Positions 51,997-61,381 of a stretch of DNA of 64,000 nucleotides are shown here, one piece after another; position 1 is the first letter of the stretch, and each line of letters opens with the position of its first letter. The stretch is taken from NCBI RefSeq assembly GCF_002086815.1, contig NZ_MVID01000004.1, positions 124,001-188,000 of the forward strand, given 5' to 3'. The position numbers and the translations under genes are program-made. The stretch comes from Mycolicibacterium parafortuitum. Lineage in GTDB: Bacteria; Actinomycetota; Actinomycetes; Mycobacteriales; Mycobacteriaceae. The notes below the pieces were generated by a model. It was not told the DNA's origin. It saw only the letters and a list, made by a program, of their open reading frames with translations, and ran no database searches.

Positions 51997-53053
51997 CCTT
52001 CAAAGCCGAGATCCGTTGCGCACCGGCATCTTCGGGATCGCGATCGTCGTGTGTTTGGTGCTGGTGTCCTTCGGCTATACCAGCCTTCCGTTCTGGCCGC
52101 ACGGCCAGCGCTACACCGCGTACTTCGCGCATGCCGGCGGCATCGTGCCCGGAAATCCCGTGCAGATCTACGGGCTCTCCGTCGGCGAGGTCAAGACCGT
52201 CGAGCTCGACATCTCGACCAGGGCCGCGCGCGTCAGCTTCACCGTCGACCGCAAGATCCGGGTCGGCGATCAATCGCTGGCCGCCATCAAGACCGACACC
52301 GTGCTCGGACAACGCTCCATCGAAGTGACTCCCCGCGGCAGCGGAACCGTCACCGCAATACCGCTGAGCCGCACCACGACCCCGTACACCCTCAACAACG
52401 CGCTGCAAGACCTCGGGCGCAACGTCGGCGAACTCGACCAGGACACGTTCGTCGAGGCCCTCGACACCCTCACCGCGGCGATGCGCGACGCGACACCCCA
52501 GGTGCGGTCGGCACTCGACGGCATCACCGCACTGTCGCGCACCGTCAACCAGCGCGACGACAAGCTGCAACAGCTGCTCGAACACGCCAAGTCGCTGTCT
52601 GACGTCGTCGCCGCCCGGTCCGACCAGATCAATCAGCTGATCACCGACGGCAACACCTTGTTCGCCGAGCTCGCGACCCGCCGCCAGGCCATCGACCAAC
52701 TGATTTCCGGCATCCGGGCGGTCTCCGACCAACTGAGCGGATTTGTCGACGACAACAACGAACACCTCAGACCGGCGCTGACCCGACTGAACCTCGTTCT
52801 CGACAACCTCAACGAACGCCGCCAACACCTCTCCGCCGCGCTCACCGGGCTGCCCTCGTACGCCACCGCACTCGGCGAGGTCGTCGGCTCCGGTCCGGGA
52901 TTCCAGGCCAACGTCTTCGGCGTACCCCCGCCCACGCTCGGCGGGGTCCTCCTCGACGCGTACTTCCAACCCGGCAAGCTGCCCGACAGCCTTTCGGACT
53001 TCCTCCGCGGCTTCATCACCGACCGCGCCGTCATCAGGCCGAAGTCACCATGA
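51986..53053 (+). CDS. MceC-type protein
   Basis: 355 residues from TTG at 51986, inside the MceB coding sequence. Anchor GIFGIAIVVCLVLVSFGYTSLPFW, Mce domain (RYTAYFAHAGGIVPGNPVQIYGLSVGEVKTVELD) and a helical region with heptad pattern (SDQINQLITDGNTLFAELATRRQAIDQLI). The C-terminal tail is short and lacks the Pro-rich extension many MceC proteins carry. Overlaps MceD by 4 bp. Confidence 0.92.
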   Translation: MPSNLQSRDPLRTGIFGIAIVVCLVLVSFGYTSLPFWPHGQRYTAYFAHAGGIVPGNPVQIYGLSVGEVKTVELDISTRAARVSFTVDRKIRVGDQSLAAIKTDTVLGQRSIEVTPRGSGTVTAIPLSRTTTPYTLNNALQDLGRNVGELDQDTFVEALDTLTAAMRDATPQVRSALDGITALSRTVNQRDDKLQQLLEHAKSLSDVVAARSDQINQLITDGNTLFAELATRRQAIDQLISGIRAVSDQLSGFVDDNNEHLRPALTRLNLVLDNLNERRQHLSAALTGLPSYATALGEVVGSGPGFQANVFGVPPPTLGGVLLDAYFQPGKLPDSLSDFLRGFITDRAVIRPKSP

Positions 53054-54375
53054 GAACTCTCAATGCAGCGCTTCAACACAGACTGCCCCGGGTGGTGCTC
53101 GCCCTTCTGTTGCTGGGCGCCCTGATCGGTGGGGTCATCACCGCCTGGCCGCGGTCGGCGCCGCTGACCGTCACCGCACACTTCCCGTCCGCGGTGGGCC
53201 TCTACCCGGGCGACAATGTCGAAATCCTCGGCGTCCCAGTAGGAACTGTCTCCCGAATCGCGCCAGGGCCGACGCACACCGAGATCACGTTCACCGTCCG
53301 CTCCGGCGTCCCCGTACCCGCTGATGCCGCCGCGATCATCGTGGCCCCCAATCTGCTGTCCGCACGCACCATCGAACTGGCACCTGTGTACGACGGCGGA
53401 CCGGCGCTCACCGACCACGCGGTGATCCCCTCCGACCGCACCGCGGTCCCGGTGGAATGGGACGACGTCAAAGACCAGCTCACCTCGCTCGCGGCCCAGC
53501 TCGGCCCGCACGGCACGACCTTGCAGGGGCCACTCAGCGCCGCGATCAACCAGGCCGCGACCACCTTCGAGGGCAACGGCCAATCGTTCCGTGACGCCAT
53601 CCGGGAACTCTCCCAAACCGCTGGGCGCCTCGGCGATTCCCGCTTCGACCTGGTCGGGACCGTGAAGAACCTGCGCACCCTGGTCGACGTGCTGTCCACA
53701 AGCAACGAACAGATCGTGCAGTTCACCGGCCATGTCGCCGCTCTGTCGCAGGTTTTCGCCGACAGCTCCACCGACCTGGCGGGCTCGCTGGCGGCTCTCA
53801 ATGGTGCACTCGCGCAGGTCAGGGACTTCCTCAACACCAACAACGACACAGTCGGGTCTCAGGCCACCAAGCTGGCCGAGTTCACGTCGCTGCTGACCGA
53901 ACACAGCGAAGACATCGAGCAGGTGCTGCACGTGGCACCCAATGCGCTGGCGAACTTCTACAACATCTACAACCCGGCGCAGGGATCGATCGGTGCGATC
54001 CTGTCGCTGCCCAACATCGCCAATCCCGTGCAGTTTCTGTGTGCCGGTGTGTTCGACGCCGCCGGCACGCCCGAATACTTCAAGCGGACCGAGATCTGCA
54101 GGCAACGCATGGGCCCGGTTCTCAAGAGGATCATGATGAACTTCCCGCCCGTCCTGTTCCACCCGATCAACACCATCACCGCCTACAAGGGCCAGATGAT
54201 CTACGACACCCCCGCCACCCAGGCCAAGGCCCAGACACCGGTATCGCAGTTACAGTGGCTCCCATTGCCCGGGGTGACCCCGCCGACGATGCCGCCCGAC
54301 ACCGACCTTGCCGGTCTGCTGCTACCGGCGGAAGCTGCCGACACAGCGCCGACACCGGCGGGACCGGGGCGATGA
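53050..54375 (+). CDS. MceD-type protein
   Basis: 441 residues, ATGA overlap with MceC. Anchor VVLALLLLGALIGGVITAW, Mce domain VTAHFPSAVGLYPGDNVEILGVPVGTVSRI, helical needle region, then FYNIYNPAQGSIGAILSLPNIANPVQFLCAGVF which is a typical MceD C-terminal block with a conserved Cys. A Pro/Ala tail ends the chain. Overlaps MceE by 4 bp. Confidence 0.92.
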   Translation: MRTLNAALQHRLPRVVLALLLLGALIGGVITAWPRSAPLTVTAHFPSAVGLYPGDNVEILGVPVGTVSRIAPGPTHTEITFTVRSGVPVPADAAAIIVAPNLLSARTIELAPVYDGGPALTDHAVIPSDRTAVPVEWDDVKDQLTSLAAQLGPHGTTLQGPLSAAINQAATTFEGNGQSFRDAIRELSQTAGRLGDSRFDLVGTVKNLRTLVDVLSTSNEQIVQFTGHVAALSQVFADSSTDLAGSLAALNGALAQVRDFLNTNNDTVGSQATKLAEFTSLLTEHSEDIEQVLHVAPNALANFYNIYNPAQGSIGAILSLPNIANPVQFLCAGVFDAAGTPEYFKRTEICRQRMGPVLKRIMMNFPPVLFHPINTITAYKGQMIYDTPATQAKAQTPVSQLQWLPLPGVTPPTMPPDTDLAGLLLPAEAADTAPTPAGPGR

Positions 54376-55544
54376 GCAGGTCAACGATCCGCGCCGCGAA
54401 GATTCTCACCGCACTCGGCTCCACGGCTGTCATCGGTACGGGCTGCGCGTTCGGCGGATTGAACTCGCTGAACCTTCCCGGCACAGCGGGCCACGGCGCC
54501 GGCGCGTTCACCATCACCGTGGAACTTCCCGATGTGTCCACGCTGCCACAGAACTCGCCGGTGCTCGTCGATGACGTGACCGTCGGCAGCGTGTCAGGCC
54601 AGCAGGTCAGGCAACGGCCCGACGGCACGTTCTATGCGGCGCTGGAATTGTCGCTGAATCCGTCAGTGCATCTGCCGGCCAATGCCACCGTCACGCTCGG
54701 ACAGACGTCGCTGCTGGGTTCCCAGCACGTCGAGCTCCGGGCGCCGTCGGCCGAACCGGCGGTGGGCGTCCTCGTCGACGGAGCACACATTCCCCAGCAG
54801 CGTGCCGGCCGCTACCCGACGACCGAAGAGGTGCTCTCCAGTCTCGGACTGGTCGTCAACAAGGGCAATCTCGGTGTGCTGCAGAACATCACCGACGAGC
54901 TTCACCGTGCCGTGGACGGGCGAACCGGCCAGTTCACCAACCTCCTACCGGAGTTGGCCGACCTCACCGCCGCGGTCAGTCGCCAGAGCGACGACATCGT
55001 CGCCGCGATGGACTCCATCAACCGCGTGGCCTCGAAGTTCGCCGCGCACGACACCGTCGTCGCCGATGCGCTGGCCGCACTTCCCGAGGCCACCCGCACG
55101 CTGAACGCCAACGCCGGCCGTATCGTCGAGACCTTCGCCGCGCTGCAGCGTGTCAGCGAGGTCACCGCCAGGATCCTCGCCCAGACCACAGACGACATCG
55201 CCGCGGACATCACCGCTGCCTACGCCGTGGTCAAGCCGCTCGCCGACCACGCGCAGGAACTGATCGACGCGCTGCCCATCATGGTGACCTACCCGTTCCC
55301 CCAGACCGGTATCAAACAAGCCGTGCGCGGGGACTACCTCAACGCCATCGCCACCCTCGATATGACCCAGCGCCGTTTCGGCGAGAACTTCTTCACCACC
55401 TCGCCGCTGGACCCCAACATGAAGCACCTCAGCGAGATCCTGACCACCCCCGATTTCCTGATCGGCGAGCAAGCCGACCTGTCCGGTCAGGCTGCGGACC
55501 CTTTCAAGATCCCTCCGGCCACATCCTCGACGGGCGGACGTTGA
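54372..55544 (+). CDS. MceE-type lipoprotein
   Basis: 390 residues from ATG at 54372. The signal ends in lipobox VIGTGC (Cys25), the usual lipid anchor of the MceE position. Mce domain FTITVELPDVSTLPQNSPVLVDDVTVGSV, then a helical region and C-terminal PDFLIGEQADLSGQAADPFKIP. Overlaps MceD by 4 bp and MceF by one base. Confidence 0.92.
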   Translation: MSRSTIRAAKILTALGSTAVIGTGCAFGGLNSLNLPGTAGHGAGAFTITVELPDVSTLPQNSPVLVDDVTVGSVSGQQVRQRPDGTFYAALELSLNPSVHLPANATVTLGQTSLLGSQHVELRAPSAEPAVGVLVDGAHIPQQRAGRYPTTEEVLSSLGLVVNKGNLGVLQNITDELHRAVDGRTGQFTNLLPELADLTAAVSRQSDDIVAAMDSINRVASKFAAHDTVVADALAALPEATRTLNANAGRIVETFAALQRVSEVTARILAQTTDDIAADITAAYAVVKPLADHAQELIDALPIMVTYPFPQTGIKQAVRGDYLNAIATLDMTQRRFGENFFTTSPLDPNMKHLSEILTTPDFLIGEQADLSGQAADPFKIPPATSSTGGR

Positions 55545-57202
55545 TGCTGGGCCGCACCATTCGCTGGCAGCTGAGCGTCTTCGCCGTCATCACCGTCCTC
55601 GCCCTCGGCGCTGTCGCCATCTTCTACCTGCGGGTGCCCGACACGCTGGGCATCGGGCGCTACACCGTGACCGCGAACTTCGCCGCCAGCGGCGGTCTCT
55701 ATCCGAATGCGAACGTCACCTATCGCGGGTCCACCGTCGGACGCGTCACCGCTGTCGAGTTGACCGACGACCTCAGCGTCGATGTGCACATGCGGCTGGA
55801 GTCGGACGTCGCGATCCCTGCCGACGTCATCGCCGCGGCCAAGAGCGTCTCCGCGATCGGGGAACAGTACGTCGACCTCATCCCGGCGCCCGACCACGCA
55901 TCCGATACCCCGCTGAGGAACGGGTCCGTCATCGATCGCTCGCACACCACACTCAGCGGAGACGTGGCCGGCCTCCTACGAGAAGCCCAGGACCTCGTCA
56001 ACTCACTGGACCGCAGCCAGCTCGACGACGTACTCCGCGAGACCGCCACCGCATTCGATCAGTCCGGTCCCGAAGTCGCGCGTCTGATACGTTCCACCAC
56101 TGCGCTTCTCGGCGAATTTAACGGCGCGCGCGACGACACCACCGCCCTGATCGATCATCTCGGCCCCTTCCTGGACACGCAGATCCGCAGCGGACGAAAC
56201 ATCACCTCGCTCGCCGACGGGCTGGCCCGTTTCACCACCGAATTGCGGGCCGCGGACCCGCAACTGCGGACTCTGCTGCAAACCGCCCCGTCAGCAGCTG
56301 ACGCCGCCACCGACACCTTCGCCGGGATCCGCCCGTCATTTCCGATGCTGGCCGCCAATCTCGCCAACTTCGGCCGCATCGGGGTGATCTACCACAAGTC
56401 GATCGAGCAGACGCTTGTGGTGCTGCCGGCCGTGACCGCCGTACTCATCAGCTCCGCCGAACAGTATCCGCCCGACGAAGGCACAAAGGTCGACTTCAAG
56501 CTCGGTCTCGACGACCCTCCCCCATGCAACGTCGGCTTCATCCCGCCGACGCAGATCCGCTCACCCGGCAACCAGACCCTGCGCGAGATCCCCGACGACA
56601 TGTATTGCAAAGTGCCCCAGAGCTCGTCGCTCGTGGTGCGGGGCGCCCGCAACTATCCGTGCCAGGAGTTCCCCGGCAAGCGCGCGCCCACCGTCGCACT
56701 CTGCCGCGACCCCGCCGGATACGTCCCGATCGGTAACCAAGCCTGGCGTGGTCCCGCCGTCCCCGAGAACACACCGATCACCGATCCGCGGAACATTCTG
56801 CCGCCGAACAAGTTTCCCTATACTCCGCCCGGTGCCGACTACGACCCTGGTCCGCCGGTGACCGAACTGCCACCCGGGGTTCCCCCGGGTCCCGGGCCCG
56901 CCGAGTTCGCGCCGTACCCGTTACCGGTACCGCCGGTACCGCCGGTGACGCCGGGTCCGCCACCCCCGCCGTTGCCGTATCACCCTCCACCCGAACTATG
57001 GGTTCCGCCCTACGGCCGGCAGGCCCCGGCCGCGCACTCCGCAACCGGGGAGCCACTCGGCCCGCAGGTGGCCGTCTACGACTCGGCGAACGGACTCTTC
57101 CAACACCCCAACGGCGACATCGGTGTCTTCGCCGCCGCCGACAGCAAGGCACCGCCGCCCGAGAACTGGGTCGATCTGCTGCTCAGCCCCCGGCGGACCT
57201 GA
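55544..57202 (+). CDS. MceF-type protein with long proline-rich tail
   Basis: 552 residues from ATG at 55544 (TTG at 55541 also possible). Anchor LSVFAVITVLALGAVAIFYL, Mce domain (YTVTANFAASGGLYPNANVTYRGSTVGRV), helical region, a Cys-containing segment (CNVGFIPPTQIRSPGNQTL...CKVP) and a tail of ~100 residues very rich in Pro (~430-500) ending APPPENWVDLL. The tail is typical of some MceF proteins and probably extends through the cell wall. Last Mce gene; no mas (Mce-associated) genes follow. Confidence 0.92.
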   Translation: MLGRTIRWQLSVFAVITVLALGAVAIFYLRVPDTLGIGRYTVTANFAASGGLYPNANVTYRGSTVGRVTAVELTDDLSVDVHMRLESDVAIPADVIAAAKSVSAIGEQYVDLIPAPDHASDTPLRNGSVIDRSHTTLSGDVAGLLREAQDLVNSLDRSQLDDVLRETATAFDQSGPEVARLIRSTTALLGEFNGARDDTTALIDHLGPFLDTQIRSGRNITSLADGLARFTTELRAADPQLRTLLQTAPSAADAATDTFAGIRPSFPMLAANLANFGRIGVIYHKSIEQTLVVLPAVTAVLISSAEQYPPDEGTKVDFKLGLDDPPPCNVGFIPPTQIRSPGNQTLREIPDDMYCKVPQSSSLVVRGARNYPCQEFPGKRAPTVALCRDPAGYVPIGNQAWRGPAVPENTPITDPRNILPPNKFPYTPPGADYDPGPPVTELPPGVPPGPGPAEFAPYPLPVPPVPPVTPGPPPPPLPYHPPPELWVPPYGRQAPAAHSATGEPLGPQVAVYDSANGLFQHPNGDIGVFAAADSKAPPPENWVDLLLSPRRT

Positions 57203-57255
57203 CCATGCGTGACCCGTTCCGGCCGCGCCACGCCGGGCACGAATAGGATCGATAC

Positions 57256-57975
57256 GTGCCGCCTCGAAAGCCACCTCGCAGTGCCGGTGAGGCCCGCACG
57301 AGCCACGAACCGACGGCGGACAAGCAGACGAGCGGTTCCGCACCACGCCGCAGCCGGCACCGAAGCCAGGAACGCGCCGACCGCACACGCGAACTGGTCA
57401 TCGAAGAGACCATCCGATGCATCCGCGAGGAAGGCTTCTCGGCGGCCAGCACCCGCCACATCATCGAACGGGCCGGAGTCAGCACCGGCGTTGTCCAGTA
57501 CCACTTCGGCGACCGCGACGGCCTACTGACCGCTGTCATCGATCACGCCATCACCACCCTGGTGACGTCGATCAACGAACTCGCCGACGAGGTCGAGGGC
57601 ATCGAGGACACCGCGGACCGCATGCGCGCGCTCACCGATGCCGCATGGAAGGTCTTCCTCAACCCGGCGAGCCTCACCGCGATGGAGATCCTGATCGCGA
57701 CCAGATCGCTGCGCTCGACGCTCGGGATGGAGCAACTCGTCAGCCTCCAGCCCGGACTCGAACGCATCGCTGCGCTCATCGGCACGTCGACACCCGATGC
57801 CGCCGCGATCACCGACCTTCTGTGGGCGGCACCCCTGGGGCTGATGGTCGGCCAGATGGTCAGCGACGCGCCCTTGCCGACGGAACCCCAACGGCATGCC
57901 ATGGCGCAGTTGTTGATCGACCACCTGAGCGTGAACAAGCCCGACCCCGCTGAACGCCGCCCGCGTAAGCGCTGA
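57256..57975 (+). CDS. TetR-family regulator following mce cluster
   Basis: 239 residues from GTG at 57256. A basic, disordered extension (~1-45) precedes the HTH: FSAASTRHIIERAGVSTGVVQYHFGDRDGLLTAVI. The C-terminal domain lacks a recognised ligand motif. 53 bp after mceF, same strand, so likely in the same transcript or regulating it; TetR control of mce operons is known in mycobacteria (Mce3R). The inverted repeat at 49623-49634 is a candidate target. Confidence 0.88.
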   Translation: MPPRKPPRSAGEARTSHEPTADKQTSGSAPRRSRHRSQERADRTRELVIEETIRCIREEGFSAASTRHIIERAGVSTGVVQYHFGDRDGLLTAVIDHAITTLVTSINELADEVEGIEDTADRMRALTDAAWKVFLNPASLTAMEILIATRSLRSTLGMEQLVSLQPGLERIAALIGTSTPDAAAITDLLWAAPLGLMVGQMVSDAPLPTEPQRHAMAQLLIDHLSVNKPDPAERRPRKR

Positions 57976-57988
57976 CACACGTCGCGGT

Positions 57989-59011
57989 CTAGATGGCCAC
58001 GGTCTCGATGACGGCGAACTGACCGGCCCGGGTGATGCCGGTACGCCGCAGCCCGGCCGAGTCGAAGATCGCATCGAACTCGGCGATGTCGCGCTCGCGC
58101 CCACCGGTCATGACGAGCATGTTCATGTCCATGAGCGGCGGCAGGCCCGCGGCGCCGGTCTCACCGACGAGGTAGTCGACGACGACGACGCGGCCGCCCG
58201 CCTGCAGGGACGCGTGGCAGTTCTTGAGGATTCGTATGCAGCTGTCGTCATCCCAGTCGTGCAGGATGAACTTGAGCACGTACAGATCGCCGCCCGGAAC
58301 CGACCTGAAGAAGTCGCCGCCGGTCGCTGTGAAGCGAGGGAGCAATCCGTCGCGGCGTGCGGCCTCGACCGCGTCAGGCACCACGTGCGGCAGATCGAAG
58401 ACGCCCCCGCGCAGATGCGGGTTGGCGCGCATCATCGCCCGGATGACCTCGCCGTTCGCGCCGCCGACGTCCCACGCCCGGTCGACGCCCGCCGTATCGA
58501 TCGCCTGGGCGATCTCGGCCGCCACAGCGGCGCTGAGGTTGGACATGGCCTCGGTGAACACGGCGGCCTCATCAAGGTTCGCACCGAAATAATCGAACGC
58601 GTTCTCGAAGCCGAGCGCGGCCCTGATCTGCCGGTCACCCGTGCGGACCGCGTCCACGAACCGCCCCCAGGGCAACCAGTGCCCCCGTGCACTCATCGCG
58701 AGCACCATGCCGCGCAGCGAGTTCGGATCGTCCCTGCGGAGTGTGCCCAGCAAGGACGTGGCGCCGAAGCGCGCGCCGTCGGTGGACGTGACAAGCCCGA
58801 TCGAGGCCAAGGACCGCAACAGCCGGCGCATGGCGTCGCGGTCGGCATATTCGGCATCGGCGATCGCATCAGCCGTGTCGGCGCCGGCCGCGAGATGGTC
58901 CGCGATGTTGAAGATCGCAGCGGCATTGACCATCTGGCTGACCCAGTAGCCGGTGAGCAGTGCCATCATTCGGTCGTAATCCCCGACTTCGGCCGGAATG
59001 GAACTCGACAT
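57989..59011 (-). CDS. class I O-methyltransferase (acetylserotonin-OMT-like)
   Basis: 340 residues from ATG at 59011; GGAG 7 nt upstream. The N-terminal dimerisation/winged-helix domain (MMALLTGYWVSQMVNAAAIFNIADHL) leads to a SAM-binding Rossmann domain (DRAWDVGGANGEVIRAM, FDLPHVV), with the catalytic segment LKFILHDWDDDSCIRILKNCH carrying the His-Asp pair used by plant-type small-molecule OMTs. Methylates a hydroxyl of a small aromatic or polyketide compound. Convergent with the TetR gene; 97 bp before the epoxide hydrolase 3' end on the same strand. Confidence 0.88.
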   Translation of the reverse strand: MSSSIPAEVGDYDRMMALLTGYWVSQMVNAAAIFNIADHLAAGADTADAIADAEYADRDAMRRLLRSLASIGLVTSTDGARFGATSLLGTLRRDDPNSLRGMVLAMSARGHWLPWGRFVDAVRTGDRQIRAALGFENAFDYFGANLDEAAVFTEAMSNLSAAVAAEIAQAIDTAGVDRAWDVGGANGEVIRAMMRANPHLRGGVFDLPHVVPDAVEAARRDGLLPRFTATGGDFFRSVPGGDLYVLKFILHDWDDDSCIRILKNCHASLQAGGRVVVVDYLVGETGAAGLPPLMDMNMLVMTGGRERDIAEFDAIFDSAGLRRTGITRAGQFAVIETVAI

Positions 59012-59108
59012 CACAACTCTCCAGTGCTCGGTGGTATTGCCCCTGTCACCGGAGAGTCAACGTGTTTGGCGGCGCCCGCAACAGGCACCCGTCTTCCTAG
59101 GAAAACAG

Positions 59109-60293
59109 CTACCAGGGCTGGCGATGCCGGTAGGGACGGAAGAAGTCGCGCAATTCCGCGGCGTAGAGCTGAGGTTGCTCGAATGGGGCGAAGTGCCCGC
59201 CGTGAGCGGGTTCGCTGATGTAGACGGCATTGCTCATTCGGTGCAGCCATTCGCGCGGTGGTCGCACGATGTCGCCGGCGAACAACGAATAGCCCGAGGG
59301 CACTTCGATGCGCCGGGCAAGCTGTCCGGCGTCGATCTGGGCGTTCGCCCGGTACATCCGCATCGACGAGCCGATCGTCGACGTGAACCAGTAGATCGAC
59401 ACGTTGGTGAGGATCTCGTCTTTGGTGAAGACACTCTCGATATCGCCGTCGCAGTCGCTCCACGCCCGGAGCTTCTCCACGATCCACGCGGCCAGACCAG
59501 CCGGCGAATCGTTGAGGGCGGTGGCGGCGGTCTGCGGTTTGGTGCGGTGTATCGCGGCGTACGCGCCCTCTACGGCACCCCACGTCGTTGCCGTGGCGAT
59601 CCACTGCCGCTCTGCCGGTGTCAGATCGTTCGCCGTCGGGTCGCCGGTCGGCAACCCGGCGTCCATGCGATGCACCGCGACGACACGATCCGGGAAGTCC
59701 AGGGCGAGAAAACGGCTGACGCTGCTGCCGATGTCGCCGCCGACCGCCCCGAAGCGCCGGTAACCGAGGATCTCCATGAGACGCGCCCACATTCGCGAGA
59801 CCTCAATGGCGTCGAGGGCCTGCGGTGGCCGCTGCGAGAACCCGAACCCGGGTAGGTCGGGGACGACGACATCGAACGCATCGGCCGGGTCGGCCCCGTA
59901 ACGGCCCGGATCGGTCAGCAGGGGAATGACTTTCGAGTATCGCCAGAACGAGTCGGGCCACCCGTGACTCAGCACCAGGGGCAGTGCGTCAGGCGACGCG
60001 GCTCGGGCGTGGACGAAATGGATGTCGAGTCCGTCGATCGGCACCGAGAAGCGCGGCGACGTCGCGAGGGCTTCCTCCTGTTCGGACCACTGGAAGTCGT
60101 TCGCCCAGTACTCGACGAGCTCGCGCAGATAGGAGGTGTCCACACCGATCGACCACCCGACGTCATCGGGGGTATCGGGCCATCGAGTGGCCCGAAGTCG
60201 GTCGCGGAGGTCGGCGAGCTGCTTGTCGGTGGCGTGCCACGTGAAAGGTGCCGGCATATCCGGCGTGCCGGTGCCGCGGTGGCTGTTGTTCAT
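59109..60293 (-). CDS. epoxide hydrolase (EHN-type)
   Basis: 394 residues from ATG at 60293, AAGGGGG upstream. N-terminal EHN lid domain (PFTWHATDKQLADLRDRLRATRWP), alpha/beta-hydrolase core with oxyanion HGWPDSFWRY, nucleophile Asp in GGDIGSSVSR, lid tyrosines (FTSTIGSSMRMYR) and C-terminal His in HGGHFAPFEQP. Opens trans-1,2-epoxides to diols; related mycobacterial enzymes act on xenobiotics or juvenile-hormone-like epoxides. A degraded paralogue lies at 43737-44093. Downstream of the LLM gene, upstream of the OMT: possible three-gene unit. Confidence 0.92.
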   Translation of the reverse strand: MNNSHRGTGTPDMPAPFTWHATDKQLADLRDRLRATRWPDTPDDVGWSIGVDTSYLRELVEYWANDFQWSEQEEALATSPRFSVPIDGLDIHFVHARAASPDALPLVLSHGWPDSFWRYSKVIPLLTDPGRYGADPADAFDVVVPDLPGFGFSQRPPQALDAIEVSRMWARLMEILGYRRFGAVGGDIGSSVSRFLALDFPDRVVAVHRMDAGLPTGDPTANDLTPAERQWIATATTWGAVEGAYAAIHRTKPQTAATALNDSPAGLAAWIVEKLRAWSDCDGDIESVFTKDEILTNVSIYWFTSTIGSSMRMYRANAQIDAGQLARRIEVPSGYSLFAGDIVRPPREWLHRMSNAVYISEPAHGGHFAPFEQPQLYAAELRDFFRPYRHRQPW

Positions 60294-60339
60294 CGCCCCC
60301 CTTACGGTTGGTGGCAATCGCGCCCCGGTTGGCGTGCGA

Positions 60340-61257
60340 TCAGCTGGGCAGCTGGCTCAGCGCCTCCCCCACCTTCGTGACGAGCCCTGGCGTGTAGCCG
60401 TGCGTCGGCAGGTTGATGATCACCCCGTCGACTCCGACGTCGAACACACGTCGCTGGATCTCCTCGGCGACCTGTTGGGGTGTGCCGTGGACAGCGCGGC
60501 CGCCGGTAGCTTCCTCCATGTCGACCGAGGGTTCGCCGTCGATCACCACGGTGAGAAAGCCGCTGGTTTCCAAGGTCGCTGGATCACGACCGATTTCGGC
60601 ACATCTCTCCTCGAGCACGCGCAACTTGGCGGGAAGCTCGTCCATGGGCGCGATGATGTTGAGGTGGTCCGCGTACCGGGCTGCCAGCCGGAAGGTCTTC
60701 TTCTCACCGCTACCGCCGAGCAACACCGGAATATGGTCGCGGTAGCGCGGCTCGTTGATGGCGCTCTCGGTGTGGTACCACTTGCCCTCGAAGGTCGGCC
60801 GGTCTCCGTGGATCATCGGAATCATGATCTGCAGAGCTTCTTCCAGCTTCTCGAATCGCTCGGCGAACGTGCCGAATTCGTAGCCGAGCTGTTGATGCTC
60901 CAGCTCGAACCAGCCCGCTCCGACGCCCAGGATCATGCGCCCGCGGTTGATCACGTCCAGTGTGGTGATCTCCTTGGCGAGCAACGTGGGGTTCCGGTAG
61001 GTGTTCCCGGTGACCAACGTCGCGAGCTGCACGCGGTCGGTGACGGCGCTCAGCGCTCCCAAGGTGGTGTAGGCCTCCAGTATCGGTTCGTCCGGGGCGC
61101 CCAAGCCCGGCAGCTGATAGAAGTGGTCCATCAGGAACACGGTGTCGAATCCGGCGGCCTCAGCCTCCTGCACCTGCGACTTCACCGCCGCGAAGAGTTC
61201 GCCTACGGGTAGGCCGTAGGAGAAGTTCGGTATCTGTAATCCAAGTCTCACGGTCAT
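60340..61257 (-). CDS. LLM-class F420-dependent oxidoreductase (Rv1855c-like)
   Basis: 305 residues. LLM barrel motifs: LGLQIPNFSYG, DTVFLMDHFYQLPGLG, LATLVTGNTYRNPTLLAKEITTLD, GAGWFELEHQQLGYEFG and LLGGSGEKKTFRLAARYAD. This combination matches the Rv1855c family of probable F420-dependent enzymes. Uses reduced or oxidised F420 on an unknown hydrophobic substrate. First gene of a possible operon with the epoxide hydrolase 46 bp downstream. Divergent from a hydrolase; inverted repeat in the gap. Confidence 0.9.
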   Translation of the reverse strand: MTVRLGLQIPNFSYGLPVGELFAAVKSQVQEAEAAGFDTVFLMDHFYQLPGLGAPDEPILEAYTTLGALSAVTDRVQLATLVTGNTYRNPTLLAKEITTLDVINRGRMILGVGAGWFELEHQQLGYEFGTFAERFEKLEEALQIMIPMIHGDRPTFEGKWYHTESAINEPRYRDHIPVLLGGSGEKKTFRLAARYADHLNIIAPMDELPAKLRVLEERCAEIGRDPATLETSGFLTVVIDGEPSVDMEEATGGRAVHGTPQQVAEEIQRRVFDVGVDGVIINLPTHGYTPGLVTKVGEALSQLPS

Positions 61258-61263
61258 GGCTAG

Positions 61264-61288
61264 TACGACCTGTCACAGAGCGGTCGTA
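61264..61288. promoter_or_regulatory. inverted repeat in LLM/hydrolase divergent region
   Basis: TACGACC and GGTCGTA, 7-bp arms with an 11-bp spacer, 6 bp upstream of the LLM start codon. Possible operator; no regulator gene is adjacent. Confidence 0.4.
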
Positions 61289-61381
61289 TTCCCGAAGCGC
61301 AGTGCCGGCCACCTCCGGGGCCATGGCTGCGCGGTCCATCTCGGCGGTAACGACTACGGCTCGGGACGTGTTGGAACGGGC

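Noticed and set aside
49763..57202. Assignment as the mce4 (cholesterol) operon
   Set aside because: mce4 is led by yrbE4AB and flanked by mas and steroid genes; none is present, so no operon number was given.
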